64,000 nucleotides of DNA from the NCBI GenBank assembly GCA_039821125.1, contig JBCBOR010000013.1:1-64000 (forward strand), given 5' to 3'. The notes below the pieces were generated by a model that saw only the letters and a list, made by a program, of their open reading frames with translations, was not told the DNA's origin and made no database searches. Origin of the DNA: Thermohalobaculum sp039821125. GTDB taxonomy: Bacteria; Pseudomonadota; Alphaproteobacteria; Rhodobacterales; Rhodobacteraceae. A program made the position numbers and the translations under genes. Numbering within the stretch: position 1 is the stretch's first letter; each line of letters begins with the position of its first letter. Shown here one piece after another: positions 62,888 to 64,000 of this stretch.

Positions 62888-63745
62888 CTAGTCGCCAACG
62901 AAGCCTTTGGTGTCGACGCCGATGGTTTTGTACATCGAGCGCACATAGTCATAGTCGGCATCGTCGATCTCGGTCAGGAAGAACCCGCCCGAATACTTCT
63001 GGTTGTCGTCGCCTTTCAGAACCGCGGCCATCAGTGCCTCACCCTGGTTCAGGAAGGCATCGCGCACTTTGGCGAAGGTCGCATCGTCAACATCCTTGCG
63101 GGCAACTAGAATGTCATTGGGCAGATCGCGGCCACGGGCAACCACGGTAAAGGCCTGATCCGGAAACGCTTTGCGGATCTTCTGCAGGTGGCCCATGTTC
63201 ATGCCAACGGCCTGGATGTCGCCGCGGATCAGCGCCTCGATCGCGATGTTGCGGCTGATGATCTGCGCGTCATAGTCCGAGCCGTAGGTCAGCCCCATAT
63301 CCGACAGCGCCTGCGCCGGGCCGAGATGCTGCGAGGTCGAGCCGACCGAGCCAAAGGTCACGGTCTTGCCCTTCAGATCCTCGACCGTGCGGATCGGTCC
63401 CTTGGCCAGCGTCACGATCTGCGCAAAGTAATCCGGGCGCTGCCAGGCGACGACGATCTTGGGATCGGCCAGTTCCTTGATCACCACGTACTCGGCGGGG
63501 CCGGTCAGGACGAAATCGACCTGCCCTGCGTTCATCGCCTCGACCGCCGCGGTGCGCGAGGAGACGGGGAAGAGATCGATCTCCAGACCGGTCTTGTCCT
63601 CAAGCGCTTGTTCGAACGCGCCGAATTCCTGCTGGAGCGCCTCCAGCCCCTCGATATCGGTGACGGCAAACTTCACCGTGTCGGCGGCGTGGGCCGCTGT
63701 GGCGACGCCCAAGGCGAGCGCGGCGGCGATCAGGGTGCGGAACAT
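62888..63745 (-). CDS. phnD: Phosphonate ABC transporter substrate-binding protein PhnD
   Basis: 285 residues from the ATG at 63745, with AGGAGGGAG upstream. A Sec signal peptide (MFRTLIAAALALGVATAAHA) precedes the PhnD fold (AGQVDFVLTGPAEYVV, GKTVTFGSVGSTSQHLGPAQAL, KDVDDATFAKVRDAFL). It binds phosphonates or phosphate esters in the periplasm. First gene of the phnDCEM set. Confidence 0.95.
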   Translation of the reverse strand: MFRTLIAAALALGVATAAHAADTVKFAVTDIEGLEALQQEFGAFEQALEDKTGLEIDLFPVSSRTAAVEAMNAGQVDFVLTGPAEYVVIKELADPKIVVAWQRPDYFAQIVTLAKGPIRTVEDLKGKTVTFGSVGSTSQHLGPAQALSDMGLTYGSDYDAQIISRNIAIEALIRGDIQAVGMNMGHLQKIRKAFPDQAFTVVARGRDLPNDILVARKDVDDATFAKVRDAFLNQGEALMAAVLKGDDNQKYSGGFFLTEIDDADYDYVRSMYKTIGVDTKGFVGD

Positions 63746-63818
63746 GGTGTTTCTCCCTCCTAAGGACCTGCCGGGATGGAAGATCACAGGATCGCTTCAG
63801 CCACGTGTCGGCACTGTG

Positions 63819-64000
63819 TCAGATCCGTGAAGGTTGTGCCGTGGCCGCGAGCCCTCCGGCCCGGGTGATAAAGGCGGCAATCTCCGGGATGCCCTGACCG
63901 TGACGCAGTTGCGTGAACTGGAACGGGCGATCGCCGCGCATCCGTGCCGCATCGTGCTCCATCACATCCAGCGATGCGCCGACATGGGGCGCGAGATCGG
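63819..64000 (-). CDS. ureG: C-terminal end of urease accessory GTPase UreG, 5' part outside window
   Basis: The last 59 codons are visible: APHVGASLDVMEHDAARMRG, DRPFQFTQLRHGQGIPEI and AAFITRAGG. They match the UreG C terminus (VGASLxVMExDxxxMRG, RPFxFTxLKxGxG). UreG is the GTPase that helps load nickel into urease. The stop is 73 bp before the phnD start on the same strand. Confidence rests on a short piece. Confidence 0.75.
   Translation of the reverse strand, partial: DLAPHVGASLDVMEHDAARMRGDRPFQFTQLRHGQGIPEIAAFITRAGGLAATAQPSRI

Overview
The window is GC-rich chromosomal DNA with alphaproteobacterial gene content, most likely from Rhodobacteraceae. Pointers are a fabI/pdxH divergent pair, TRAP transporter and D-amino-acid genes, a phnDCEM set next to a ureG fragment, and many short ATGA translational couplings. 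No RNA gene, insertion sequence, integrase or CRISPR array was seen.

Region 1 (1-5785) holds the 3' end of a very large beta-helical repeat exoprotein (adhesin type). It is translationally coupled to a lipoprotein carrying a CHAT caspase-like peptidase domain. Only 29 bp separate this pair from the next operon.

Region 2 (5815-31357) is a nearly complete type VI secretion system on the plus strand. The order is tssA, tssB, tssC, hcp, tagJ, tssE, tssF, tssG, tssH/clpV, then a DUF6931-like gene, tagH (FHA), tssJ, tssK, tssL (with OmpA domain), tssM, tagF, pppA, ppkA. Twelve of the thirteen core components are present; vgrG, PAAR and recognisable effector/immunity genes are absent. Kinase (PpkA), phosphatase (PppA), FHA protein (TagH) and TagF together form a threonine-phosphorylation post-translational switch. 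PpkA carries an unusual large periplasmic part with two Ig-like domains. Two promoters inside the cluster (before hcp and before the DUF6931-like gene) share a GTAAC-N4-GTTAC palindrome that may be the operator of a cluster regulator. A strong terminator separates tssC from hcp.

Region 3 (31407-37491) contains a lytic transglycosylase, cobD, a FOXRED1-like FAD oxidoreductase, and a partner-switching signalling module: Hpt protein, REC-SpoIIE phosphatase, RsbW-like kinase and RsbV-like STAS antagonist.

Region 4 (37565-45471) is a catabolic/transport cluster. It has a polytopic membrane protein, a fused DctQM TRAP permease and its DctP binding protein, a DadA-type dehydrogenase, a 57-residue membrane peptide coupled on both sides, a ThDP-dependent enzyme, and a divergent Asp/Glu racemase-family gene. 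It looks like uptake and breakdown of an amino acid or a related acid.

Region 5 (45494-56698) is mostly housekeeping: two neighbouring lipoproteins sharing a Cys/Trp motif, fabI, pdxH, an RluA-family pseudouridine synthase, an SDR, a SHOCT protein, a nu-class-like GST, a CorC/HlyC-type protein, CreD and a LysR regulator. Several small genes and short repeats lie between them.

Region 6 (56699-64000) has a hairpin-rich leader before a winged-helix protein, a frameshifted membrane PAS-GGDEF-EAL protein with a degenerate GGDEF site, the phosphonate genes phnD-phnC-phnE-phnM, and the 3' end of ureG at the right edge.
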